Source: Nymphaea colorata
Taxonomy: Eukaryota; Streptophyta; Magnoliopsida; Nymphaeales; Nymphaeaceae
Direction: 5' to 3'
NCBI RefSeq assembly: GCF_008831285.2
Contig: NC_045138.2
Coordinates: forward strand, 40,973,115-41,037,114
Length of the DNA: 64,000 bases
Under the pieces are notes generated by a model. That model saw only the letters and a program-made list of their open reading frames with translations. It was not told the DNA's origin and searched no databases. Each line of letters starts with the position of its first letter. Position 1 is the stretch's first letter. Shown piece after piece: positions 13,881 to 25,910 of this stretch. The position numbers and the translations under genes are program-made.

Positions 13881-15242
13881 AACCCTTTTTTCAAATGGAC
13901 GATCAGAAGAACATGATTTCTTTCAATTTCTTCTTTTTTCCTTGCGCTCTTCCTTTTTTTTTATTTAATTAATTTCTCTCCCCTTCGCCCGCGCTCTGCT
14001 TTCGGGGACCATTGAGGTCAAAGCCAGAGTCTCTCCCTTTTACTTAATTCAGTTAAGCCACTCTGATTAAGCTTAACCACCTTCTGGTTTTATCCAACTA
14101 CCCCCTTTTTATCGTAATTGCTGAAACCCTCCTTCCCCTCCTGATTGCATAATTTCTTTTGACCTTTTCAGGTTTGTCTCCACATAAAGGCCAGTTGGGC
14201 ACTGGGCCTGTTCATGGTGGGTTGAAAATAATTGCCACTGGTGGTTTTTTTTTTTCCTTTATTTTATTTTTAAGGGGAAAAAAGTCTAGTGATTTTTTTA
14301 ACTTTTCCTCTGTTTTATAATGGTACATAAGTTGGCTCCACCAGTGTTGGTTTCTGTCACTTGGAGCTCCCATTATCAGCTTGAAATTTTTTAATATCTG
14401 AATTTATCTTTATTTTTGGCATTTAAGTGCGCCTCCCCAAGTAGGTTCAAGTGTTTGTATGTTTATTTATTGTTTGATTTTCTGTTGTTCCTGTATTTAA
14501 TTTTGTACATGAAAACAAGAAGCCTTTGGTTCCAGTCTCTCTTCTTTTTCTCTCCTTTTTGTAAGGTGGCATTTTCTTGGCATTCATATTTATTATGTAA
14601 CTGGACCACAGAGACAGCTCTCTTTGTTTTTACGAGCACATGTTCAGCTCCCCTTTGTTACAACTTTTTCCTTTTCACTCACTCTTTTGGCCAGGCAGTT
14701 TTGTTTGTAGTCCCCTCACCAATATGATTCTATTCAATTCTGAAAATATGTCCCACTTGGAATTCAATTCCTTTTTTTTCCCCCAACCAAGAAAACCATC
14801 AAGTTTTTCGGATGCAAGGCTTCCTAATTCAAGAGATGCTTGCTCGGTTCTCATGGCGTGTTTGATGACCTTGAATTTTCCTTACTTTGACCACTTACGA
14901 TCAAACGCGAGAGAAAGTTATCCGTGGATGACTTCATTTTATAAGCTCGGGTTCTATTCTTCTGCTTTTTCTAGTCCGACCTATTCGAGATGATGCCGGA
15001 CAAGCCGAACTCCCTGCCCTTCCTACTTCCACACCCTAGGGCCGTGATGATGTCTACATGCAGGGGCATTGCACTTTACAACTCGATGTCGTGTCTTATC
15101 CCGTAAGGCATATGAGAGCAATGGCTATGAGAATTGAATTGATGATTCGCAAGCTTGCCCAACACAATCAGCTATACTATATATTTACCTCAAAGCGTCA
15201 AACCTATAGGGGTTGTGAGTGTCAAGAACATGCCCCATAACA

Positions 15243-15341
15243 GGTTCATCAGGCACTGGAACTAGTGTTTTATGAATCTGCTCCAAATTTTAAAACAGAT
15301 TCACGAAGCACTCAAAAAGTGTTTCTGCTACCAAACAACCT
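15243..15341. mobile_element. MITE-like fragment with internal inverted repeat
   Basis: The segment TGAATCTGCTCCAAATTTT is followed by AAAACAGATTCA, an imperfect hairpin. The same block (GTTTTATGAATCTGC, CAGATTCA, AGTGTTTCTG) recurs at 28209-28377, so this is a dispersed element. Confidence 0.45.
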
Positions 15342-18233
15342 TCTAAACTAGACTTTTTTTGAGGCCTTGTTCTTGTGTAATAAACTTTTCTGATCTGTCA
15401 TTACTTGTGTTCAAACAGTTCAAGTTTCTTGTCCACTGTAATTTCTTGTCTTAGTTAACAATATTTAACTTGGTTGAATCAACACTCAACAGCAGGAAAG
15501 CTTGCATTAGGTGCAACTGCTCACTTTGAGTGCACATATGGGCACTCAAAAGTGTGCTCGGCCGTCCTGATTTGGCTCACAAGTTATCCCCAATGTGAGT
15601 TGAGTGAATGAGTCTCGTTAGGGCAAAGCATATCCCCAAAGGTGCTCCTATGACCATGATTTTTTTAGTCATTATGGGTCCAATACTATGTTAAGGCATT
15701 GTTTGATAGTGACATTTATTTATACTATTCTTACCACATTTCACCAAACTTTGACCCAGCATCATAACACAGTGCAAACTTGCATTGCAAGTAGCTGATT
15801 CGGCACATTACAATAATGTGTCTCAAAATTGCCAACCCCCAAAAACTGGACCAGCCTAGGTCCAGGGTCCGAAGGCACCCCCCGATTCAAGGTGCCCGGA
15901 TGCTCAATAGCTTCGCGACTCGCGAATCACGAGTCGGCATGACTCGGATCGCGATTTCAAGTTTGAAAGTCATCGAACGAGTCGAATCGGTCCCAGGACA
16001 CTGTGAAACTGTTTCGAGCACGAATCGGGTTTAGGCTGGACCGGATCCGGGACAAAGTCTAGATTGAAATACGGCCAAACCCGATGGCCGAGGGACTGGT
16101 GCGTGCTTTGATGAGGTTAGTGATTGGGTGTGCGTTGGTGACAAGAATGCCTTGTGATATGGGATTCTTATTGTTAAGTGTCCTAGTGAATCTTCATTTT
16201 TATTTTTATATGGTTCCATTAGTGTTGCCTCGGTTTTCGGCATTGGCAGTGGAAGACTAAATCATGTACAAATCGTTGGGCAACGCGATATTGGAGTTCT
16301 AACCTCAGATGAGAACTTAATGACAAATTGGATCTAGTCTTACATTATAAAAGACCCGAACCCGTTTCATATGATGCACTGAGTGGAACTTATTTATTGC
16401 GTTCTAGGCCTCCTTTATGCACAATTCTGAACCGGCCTTAGGATCCAAATTGTTGTAAAATGGTTCTGGATCTGACCGACGTACAAGGTGTGAGAGCAGA
16501 TCCGGCCATCCCCCAAATCACCTTTTAAATGGATCTGGCATCTCCTCCCCACCCTTCTCAAACCGTTCCCAGTGCAAGTGATGGAGCCCAAAGAAGAAAA
16601 AAGTATGTTGTCTGGGCTCAGATCTCTTTGAAAGTGTGATTTGGAAGAACAGATTATGCTCCGGATTTTCAAATTTTGGTAGCTGTTTGGCAGCGTGGCT
16701 GACTAGTGAGTGGGCCACAAGGTTATCAGTAATGACTAGTTAACTGCGAGTTGACTTGGTTAAGAGTTAGGAGCCATGGGTCCATTGGGTCCCGTTATCG
16801 TTGAACCTTCCTCAGACGCGGCGAACTTTGACTCTCTCATGAGGTCCACAATGCGACTCCAAACTGAGCCGCTCAAACGAGGCTGATTCTGCTTTTTGAA
16901 TTTTCCAATCATCCAAAAAAGTCTGATTTATAAATAGCATCAACTTTGAATCAGAACATGGAAGTCATATCTATTTTTCACATTTTTTACTCATTTTAAT
17001 AAACAAGACAATTGGGCAGGAGAATAGCACCGAGTCAACGATATATTGTGTCTATCAGGCATCAATGTAGGCCTAAAAATATCGGAGCAAGGTGTTTGGC
17101 TTTGATTTGGATGGTAGAATGAAATACTTTTCGCACCCACTTAAATTGGACAAACTTATATCAAATCATGCCAACTGGGTACTACACAAGGACTTGCAGA
17201 CAAACAACATCCACGGGTTTCGAACTAAGAATGCGTGACATCATATTTGAAAATATAGAGATCAAAATATAATGAAATTTCGCCTTGTTTTCAAAGGGCA
17301 GTAGTTAGTAAGGTTGTTTGAATGATAGGGGCGGATTATTGGGGCAACTTAATCTTCACCAAAGGGAAAGTTGGTCTACATTTCCATGGTTGAGAATAAA
17401 CCAGAATTGTTGGTGTTAGTTAGACCAATTCGATCATGTTGTGAAGAAAGTCCCCCAAGTGGGTTCGGTAACAGTCTAGCCATGTTGGACCACCATGGAC
17501 CATGAAGACAAATGCGGTTGGCTTTGAAAGTTTTGGAGGCTGAAATAGATTAGTCGCCATAGGCTAGGAGCTAGTTAATTTCACTTCCAATTTGTTGGTC
17601 ACTAGAGCACAGCGGCACCATGAGCTGAACCCCGTCTTTTCGAGCTCGGCTCATTCGTGTAAGCGAGCGAGCCTAGGGGTCAACCTGGGTGCAGTTATTG
17701 TTCAAAGAGTGCACATGAACCCAAGTAAGCTAAAGCAGAACAATGCTTCAGCTTCTTGATTTTACATGATAATAAATCAACAGACCGCTTTGAATTTATA
17801 CAAGCAATCAAACAGGCCCTAAATGGCCGAACAGGAGACGCGGACAGGTCGGGTGAGGTCACAGGGGCGGCATATTCTGTCGTCGGTCCTTTCACTGGAA
17901 GCATATAAAAGAGGAGAGGAAGAGGATGTTGTGATGGGGAAGTAAGTCTTTGTTGTTTCCTTGTCAAAGTTTTTTCGAATTTATAATGCGGCCTTTAAAT
18001 TGCACGGTAGAAAGGCTTTTGGCTCCATTGATGAAATCCATATATTCACTGATGTGCTAACGAAATACCTTCTGAAAATACCTTCTGAAGGCAACGTTGC
18101 GGTACAGTGGGCGCGCTACTCGAGAGCACGTGATCTCCCGAACATTGCTGTTTAAGTACAGGGCAGGAAAATGTACTTTTCAAATATTTAATAAATAAAA
18201 GAACGGATAACGTGTATATTCAAATTGAAAAAA

Positions 18234-18260
18234 TAAATAAATAAATAAATAAATAAATAA
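18234..18260. repeat. (AAAT)n microsatellite
   Basis: About seven consecutive AAAT/TAAA units. Confidence 0.9.
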
Positions 18261-21200
18261 GAGATGATGATCTAACGGTTGTTGATGTTGTACCTGTTTT
18301 AACAATTTTAATCTTTTTTTTTTGTTAATAATGTAAGGTGAGAAATAAAAACTATATTATCATTCAAATCATATTGAAATATGAAGCTAATAGGCATGTG
18401 TGTTGTTTCCATATTGATGAAAAAATCCTATTTTCACATTAATATTTCATGAAAAAAAAATCATTTACATATTGATGTCTCTGGTATCTTTCCCTTTTCT
18501 ATGAAAATATATATATATAAATGTCGACTTTCATTATTGTTATTAATCGATTGACATACATTTCTGCAAACAATTGTACAATGTACCAAACTCTGGACTT
18601 AATTCTTACAGGTGGGGCATAAAATTTAGCAGATCTTCAAATTTCAAACTTAGTTATCAAAAATTCGAACGAAACTTTTTTCTCTCCCTAAGCTCTATTT
18701 TTTATTGGTCTTATATGCATTTATGTGTTCGGCCAGTTCATTTTGACAATTATTTGATACGGTTTTTAGATTCAAACCAGTGTAAACGAATAAAAAAGAG
18801 AAGATAATTTAGCTACTATTTTTTTATTGGCATTTCATTTTTAGCCTCACTTTCGAGGTCAAAAGGGTTGGTAAACAAAATTCGTGGAAAAAGTATGCTT
18901 ACTTTTCGGCGTGAAAGGAAACCGTAGGAGAGTGTTTGCTCCACTCGCGAAAAGAAAAGTCTTCATGACAAAATATGTTCAACAAGTGAGACAATGATTT
19001 CCCACGCAAAAGTTTTCCGCTCTTTCATGCATGATTGAAGGAAGCACCTATGCCGGTTTGGTAGCTTAACAATTTTGATCTAAATTTCAATGGATACTTC
19101 ATTTTTATTGATTTATAATTTGATAGATGATCATAGGATAAAATTCCAATATTAGTTCAATTTTTTTTGAAAGGTCATTTAGTAACTTTTCCCCCCCCCC
19201 CCCTTCAAACAATAACACAGCTAGTAAGGTAAATCCGAGGCGCATCAATTATTGGTGAAAAAAAAATTATAAATTCCACATATACTAGTCCGTGCAAAAC
19301 AAATATGTGAAAAAGAGATTGAAAATTAACTTGCTCTAGAAAAGGGAGACAACACTCTTTACTCATATCCCCACATAAATTGCATGTGACAAACTTAAGC
19401 GACAACAATGGAGAGAATGAGGTGATGGTCGGAGCTCATAGAGGTTTTACTTTGGAAGCATAGACCCATTAAATTGTTTGGTCCTTCCAAGGCTATCTCG
19501 CATTAAAAAAAAAAAAAACAGTTAGCTCATACTCGGCTGGTGCACATTTTATGTGTCAATAAGGTGGAACAAATGTGCTAGTTTAACTACATTGGGTTTC
19601 CTAACAAAAACCTAATAACTGCATAAAACAAATACATTTTTTTTAATATACATTTTATATTAAATCATGAGTTTACCATGATCTTATAGTGATGTATGTA
19701 AGAATTTTGGATAGTGGAGAGGACATGCTTATTCTAACCCACATGTTGCTCTTCCACTGTTCTTGCATGTGTGCATGCGCGCACGTGAATTTTTTTTTTT
19801 TTATCTTTTTTCGACTCATGGGTAGTTTACATTTTTGCTTTTTTTTTTTTTTTGGGTTTAAGATGCAGAGGGCTTTTGAAGGTAACCATGGTTAATGGGG
19901 GATAATAAAACCTAGTTCTTGCTTCCACACAAACTCCGCATTCAAGCAAACTTTTGTCAATTTAAATTGCTAGCGGACACATCTAAGCCAGTAAGAGGAC
20001 AAATTTAAACGCAAAATAAGAAAAACAAAAGCAATTGCCAAACACATCAAGGCAAAGAAGTAAGGGCAAATCCCACTGAACAAAGATACCCTTCGAGGAT
20101 GTGACTTTTAGAATATTGACAAAATATAAGCGGCTGAAAGTGATTTTATTACTGATCAAAGTCATTGTTTTTCTTGACATTCTCCTACTCTTCGATGTTC
20201 TTCATCTGCTTAACGCATTCCCAATGAAATTGTTCTATCCCTTCATAAACAATTACTATCCAAATCCTACTGTGAGATTCACTGAAAACAACTTAAATGC
20301 CAGAAAAAGCCTCACAGAATCATAAACAACACATATTCCCAAATAAAAAATAATTTTTTTTATTTTATTATATATATTTATGTATATCTAGTGAATTTTC
20401 TGAGGCGTTAGGTATGTTACTGTTGGAAACTGAGAAAGAGGATAAAGAATTCTGGAACGAGGAAAAATGATGCAGTTTGTTGAAAGTAGGTGGGAATTAA
20501 ATAGGGTGGCGTGGGAGGGAAAAGTTAATGCGGAAATTAATGTCCAAAACAAACATCTCGACTTGAAAGTTGCGAATGCTCCCCTTCAACAGCAATCTCG
20601 TGACAAAAAAATCCGTTTTCATCCGCCCACGGCTTCACATGGGCAATGATTTGACGGGTTCCCGTGTTTGGAAGGAATCTACGTGTCCCCTGCCCCTCTC
20701 CACTCCTTCCTAGTTCCTTCCCGGCTACGGTTTCTGAAACTCTTCTTTGACTCTCAGGTAACGTTTGATGTACAGTACAGTGCAGTAAAGTTTCAACGTT
20801 TGATGCAGAGTACAGTAAAATTTCAAGAAAAAAATATGGTGAAAGAAAATTGAACTTAGAGAGGTCTGACTTTTTGGTGGGAATTCTTTTTTGAATCCAA
20901 TGAAAAGCACAAAGTAAAATTTCCTACGTTTGGCAAAGCAATAGAAAACTGTGTAGGATCGGGGTAAAATTCTCATTATGCATAGTTTTTTTCCTATGCA
21001 TCAAAAGGGGCCTCACATACGAGAGAAATCAGTTCTACTATTATACCCACTAGCAAAAGTTTTCCTTTAATTTTAAGGTCCTCCAGTTAAAGCTAAGAAT
21101 CTAACCTCAAGTATTTCTTTACTGTTCTCGGTTTTTTTGCCGTGGATTAACAGGCAAGTGAAAGTTCGATCATCAGTTCAATATGAACACTGCTCATTTT

Positions 21201-22746
21201 GACTTTAAACTGTTGATGTACAACACTTTAATTGATGGGTGTCATGGACGGAGGGAATGAGATGCCCACTTGGGCCACGGCTCGGGTGAGCGCACCCATC
21301 GCTCATCTTGGCCCTACCCATCGTTTCTCGTCATTCGACCCACAAATCGTTTGGCCCGTTCCTTAAAAAAAATTTGGCTCCGCCCCTGAGTGTCATGCTC
21401 TTCATTAGATTTGAAACCGTTTTAGATTTGGATGATAAAAAAAATGAGAGAAACTTCGGCCTCTTGAGAATATTTTTCCAATATTGTGGGTTGAAAATGA
21501 CCATTTTCCCATTAAACAAAAACCTTCCTCAATGGAACTTGCCAAGCCTTCTTCACATGAAGTTTCAACAAACAAACCAAATGAGTAATGATAGAGGTTT
21601 GATCCGAGGAAATTGGAAAAATGAGGCCCATATCTGAGATTATACGTAAATGGTGTAGCGATAAAAGAAAAATGCGCTTTTACTAATCATTTAGCGACCA
21701 AAGCTCGAAAACTGTTCAGCGAAATTATGGGACGGATGCCTTATAATATTATTAAAGCAATACTTTTAAGGTTTAATAAAACAATATTATTAGCAACATT
21801 TCTAGGCAAGAATTTCTTCTATTATTTTTTATTTAACCGATGCTTTCCAAGTACGCTATCGATGGCAGTGCATAATCTGTATCCCTCAATATAAAAATAA
21901 GTCCGTACAAACATGTAATGTGGGATCCCATTGACTCCCCGCCTGAAAAAACTGTCACAGATCAGTAAAATAATTGCAAAAATGTCGTTTAAAGTCGAAT
22001 TTGGAACTTAATTGTGAACAAGGAACTAGAATTTCCGTAATTTTATGGCACGGGCTTCTCGTTTCTTGAAACTGCTAAATAAAGGTTCATCCAATCATCG
22101 TATGCAGCCATAGCTTAAAAACTTGTTTATGAAAGCCTCCTCCAAAGAAAATGAAAGGCACCTACACTTTCCTTTTCTAAGGGTTCTGGAATGCATTGCG
22201 GCTTCAATAGTGGTATGCCTTTGCTTCGGCAAACTTCCTTACTTTTTTGTAGTTTAATGAGTAGTGCCTACGAGAATCGAAACAGACATACTCTAATAAC
22301 GTAGCTGCATACAGGCAGTCGGCAAATTTTTTGTTTATTTTACATATTTTTACATAGATTTCTTACAATTTTTTATTTATTTATATATGTCGTGTTCCTT
22401 CAAAAATGAAAATTTTTATAACAATGCCCCATAATAAAAATTTTTAACTCTGCTACTAATAAGCACCATTTGAAGTGTATGAACCGTTTAATTATTTAAT
22501 TTAAAATGGTAAAATTAGTCTTAGATTACTCTCACAAAGCTATCAAACACAATCGATGCTGCATATGAGCCCTTCTAATTATTTAATTTTAAAAATTATA
22601 TTTAATAAATAATATAAATTATAAAGCATACTTAGCGTACAGGCAAGCTGCCGCATGAGACGTGTATTGTCATACGAGCTGATTTGACAACACTAGCGAC
22701 GATGAAGTCAAAGATCTTCTTTTACCATTTTAAAACATCTTTACTT

Positions 22747-22963
22747 GGGCGCGTTTGATTTTTCGATCTCAAAAATGTGATTGTCGAAATCCATAGTTTA
22801 TATCAAATCACGAGATTTCAGTTTCTCGATTTTAAATCCACACTTCAATGTAAAAAGTGTGGATTTAAAATTAAATAAAAGGTCAGATTTGAGAATCACG
22901 TATCTCAAATTCATGGCGATCTGATATCTCAGGAATCTAAAGTCCGCCGTAATCAAACGCAAC
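22747..22963. mobile_element. MITE-like element with GCGTTTGATT termini
   Basis: The left end GGGCGCGTTTGATT is mirrored by AATCAAACGCAAC at the right end. The 217-bp interior has no coding capacity and contains further inverted words (TCTCGATTTTAAATCCACAC and AGTGTGGATTTAAA). Non-autonomous DNA transposon by structure; no clear target-site duplication. Confidence 0.55.
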
Positions 22964-24000
22964 TGGATGAAAAAACAAAAAGAGGGGAAAAGATAGGGAT
23001 GAACGTGTACATTGAAAAATAAAGCTGCAATAAATGGGAGGGTAAGAGTATTGACTTGACTGGCAGAGTGGTGTGGGGGATAACCAAAACCAGGTCGCGT
23101 CGGGGAAGGAGTTGGCGTCTTCTCATACATATTTTATAGAGCCACTCGAATGGTCCGGGTTGGACATTCCTACTACCACACCCGATGAGACATGCGACCA
23201 AAATATATATATATATACATATAACGTAAAAACTGCTGCATTTGAGCAGCAGCTACTTATGCCAAAAATTTTTGTGATAGGGGCGAATTAAAGTTTTTAA
23301 AATTTTTACTAATTAAAATATTATTTTTTAAAATGTTTATATAAAACAAAAAAAAATTCTAAAATTTACATGTATATATAATTATTGGTTTTTAATCTAA
23401 TTTTACAATTTCCTGAGCCACCATCAAATGCTTTCAAAAGTTTGGCAGAAGCAATGAAAATACAAAACTTCGACGTCTATGTTAGGATTTATAAGTAAAA
23501 AGTTATTAGTCTTAAACTTCTATATGCGTTGGTCAGCAACTCAAAAGTATGCTAAATTTCTCGATGAAAGCTGAAACTTACAGTTAGCATTTACTAACAC
23601 CACTGCTTGTATGGTCAACTTGGTTTAAGGCTATTATCAGGTCGTCTCCACAGACATAATATTATTATAATTATGAACTTTCGTTTGATCTTTATGAACA
23701 ATATCGACCTTGAGTAAATAAATATGGGAGGACAAGTTCACCTTAATATAAAAAACGTTACATTCAGGTTCTTAACTTCACCTCTTGAAATTCAATCAAT
23801 GTCACCAGTTGTCTGCGTCGTTCAATCGAAAGTAAAAGCGACAAATTTTGACTATATTTGATATAGCAAGAACTTTGGAGGTATAACTATATAAAAATGG
23901 GATGCTACCTGTTTCCGAGTGGAGAGCAAAACGCCCATCAGCTAACCATTACACATTTTCCCTCTGCTCTTGGGATCCAAAACCGCCACTTGCAATAAAA

Positions 24001-24095
24001 GGGAGTAACACTCATATGAATCGAACTGATGACCAACCATACACCACTCCGCTAATTAGACCAACTACTCAACTCCTGTCGGAGCAGCCCAATAT
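24001..24095 (-). mobile_element. SINE-like, tRNA-derived fragment
   Basis: The reverse strand reads GGTCATCAGTTCGATTCAT, a good match to a pol III B box (GTTCGATTC). Related sequences occur on the same strand at 29190-29220 and 61641-61668. Element ends are not defined. Confidence 0.4.
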
Positions 24096-24749
24096 CTAGA
24101 TAGCAAGGAGGTTTGTCTTAGGATGCAAATGGGTTGGATATGTTTGATTACCAATTGGATTTGGAGGACATCTAATTGGATGAATATGCAGTATAACTGC
24201 ATTTGTATTCAAATTTGATATTTAACTTAGATTTAAAAGAGATGTGACCACACAAATATTGGATTTAATGCTAGTCGGGTTCAACTTTAGATATAGACTA
24301 GAGTTTGAATTGAATTTGAATACAAACTTGATTACAGCCCCACACCTCCGAACCCAGTCCAAGAAGTCTCGATCTCGTGCTCTCTGGGTTTGAATGAATC
24401 AAACAGAGTGAAGAACTGGAACACGCCTTCATTAAATGCTTGGATTTAATTTAGAATTGATCTTTTTAGCTTTTACATGTTAAAATTGAGAAATTGGTCG
24501 TGGAAAATAGTTTTTTTTAAATTATTTTTTAATCAATTTTTGAAAACAATAGGACCGAAACCCATTGTTTTTGAATCATCTGGAGAGCATGCCAGATTAT
24601 TCACTCGTTTTTACAAAACATAGTTTTGGCATTGAAATGAGCTTAATGAATTATTTTGACGTAAAATATATATATATTTTTTCATTGTTTAGCGTCATGC
24701 AGCCTGATGTATTAAAACTTATCAGTCTCGTTATGTGATGAATAAATAA

Positions 24750-24757
24750 TATAAAAG
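24750..24757 (+). promoter_or_regulatory. TATA box of the ARM-repeat gene
   Basis: TATAAAAG lies 203 bases before the ATG at 24960. The expected start site is about 24780, giving a 5' UTR of roughly 180 nt. Confidence 0.55.
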
Positions 24758-24959
24758 CCGGCTTCGTACCATCAAATCGAGTGATTCATAATGTCTAAAT
24801 CAACAGTAATCGATTCTGTACGCTGGAATTAGCTGACTTGTTTAACGAAAAAGCCTCAAAATGTCTTTCGTGTTGGTGTTTTAATTAAGTTATTAACAAT
24901 TATTTTATAGAAATAGGACAGCAATTCTGAACTCTAGAATTGGACGGTCCGGACCTGCT

Positions 24960-25910
24960 ATGGGAACCAGGCGCCGGACGGTGAGGTCTCTGGTGGCGAA
25001 GCTGACGAGGGCCGCCACTCCTGACCGCGAGCAGGCGGAGGCTGTCGCGGAGCTTCGTCTCCTCTCGAAGGTCGACGGTGGCAGCGGCGGAGGTAACGCC
25101 GACGGAGACGACTACCGCCTCGCCATCGCCGAAGAGGGAGCGATCCCTTTCCTCGTCGGCGCCCTCCGGAGCGAAGACGCTACCCTTCAGGAGAACGCCA
25201 TCACCACGCTCCTCAACCTCTCCACCCTCGCCCCTAATCGCGAGCTTATCATGTCTGCCCGCGGCCTCTCTGACGCCATCCTACACGTTCTCCGCTTTGG
25301 CGCCACCTCCTCGGCCGTCCGCAACGCTGCTGCCACCGTCTACAGCCTCCTGATCGACGAACCCTTCCGCCCGATACTCGGCAGCAAGCCGGAAATTGTT
25401 TCCGCCGTCGTCGACCTCCTTCGCTCGCCAGACGCCGGCCCAATGACCACCAAGGACGCCCTCAGGGCTCTCTTCGTCATGGCCCTCTACCCTCTCAACC
25501 GCCCCAAATTGGTAGACTCCGGCGTTGTTCCCGCGCTCTTCTCCCTCCTAATTTCTTCGCCGATTGCCGGAATCGTTGACGACGCAACCGCCGTGGCAGC
25601 GCAGGTGGCTGGGTGCACCGAAAGCCTCGACGCGTTCAGGGCGGTCTCTGGGATCAGGGTTCTGGTCGCCTTGCTGGAGAGCGGGTCCGGCAGGGCGAAG
25701 GAAAACGCTGCGTCTGCTCTACTCAACTTGGCCCGTTGCGGCGGAGATGAAGCTGTGCGGGAGATCCTAACCGTCGACTCCGTCGTTGCCGCAGCCACCG
25801 ATCTCGTTGATGTTGGGAGCGAGAGGGCCAGGAGCAAGGCGAGCGCGTTACTCTCCATCTTGGGCGTCCAGGATATCCTTCATCCCCTCTCTGACGGGTC
25901 GAACTATTGA
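24960..25910 (+). CDS. Intronless ARM-repeat protein of the plant U-box/ARM type, lacking the U-box
   Basis: A 316-residue single-exon protein made almost wholly of armadillo helical repeats, a protein-binding scaffold. Repeat signatures recur: NAITTLLNLSTLAPNRELI (about 79-97), VRNAAATVYSLL (about 119-130), TKDALRALFVMALYPLNRPK (about 164-183), and KENAASALLNLARCGG (about 247-262). These match the C-terminal ARM array of plant PUB E3 ligases, but there is no U-box N-terminal to it. The protein starts with a short basic segment (MGTRRRTVRSLVAKLTR), so ligase activity is not expected. The start is the first ATG after a TATA box at 24750, and stops precede it in frame. The coding region is very GC-rich against an AT-rich background. 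The exact subfamily cannot be fixed by eye. Confidence 0.9.
   Translation: MGTRRRTVRSLVAKLTRAATPDREQAEAVAELRLLSKVDGGSGGGNADGDDYRLAIAEEGAIPFLVGALRSEDATLQENAITTLLNLSTLAPNRELIMSARGLSDAILHVLRFGATSSAVRNAAATVYSLLIDEPFRPILGSKPEIVSAVVDLLRSPDAGPMTTKDALRALFVMALYPLNRPKLVDSGVVPALFSLLISSPIAGIVDDATAVAAQVAGCTESLDAFRAVSGIRVLVALLESGSGRAKENAASALLNLARCGGDEAVREILTVDSVVAAATDLVDVGSERARSKASALLSILGVQDILHPLSDGSNY

Larger units (their letters stand above)
13900..24700. other. Intergenic region without a recognisable gene
   Basis: About 11 kb of AT-rich DNA with no open reading frame that I can tie to a family or join into a spliced gene. It holds the short repeats listed separately, an (AAAT)n run at 18234-18260, a 13-base poly-C run at 19191-19203, GC-rich CG-containing patches at 15850-16060 and 21240-21390 that look like transposon debris, and a TATAAAAG word at about 17903-17913. 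That word lies upstream of an ATG immediately followed by a splice-donor-like GTAAGT (17934-17947), but no downstream coding exon could be supported. Confidence 0.6.

Noticed and set aside
13565-13894. Overlapping frames on both strands at the RhoGAP leader
   Set aside because: Produced by GC-rich leader and GA repeats; the conserved protein starts at 13542.
17903-18155. Possible small gene with TATA box and ATG followed by a donor
   Set aside because: No downstream exon with consistent frame could be found.
19191-19203. 13-base poly-C run
   Set aside because: Likely chance or a sequencing-prone homopolymer; no associated structure.
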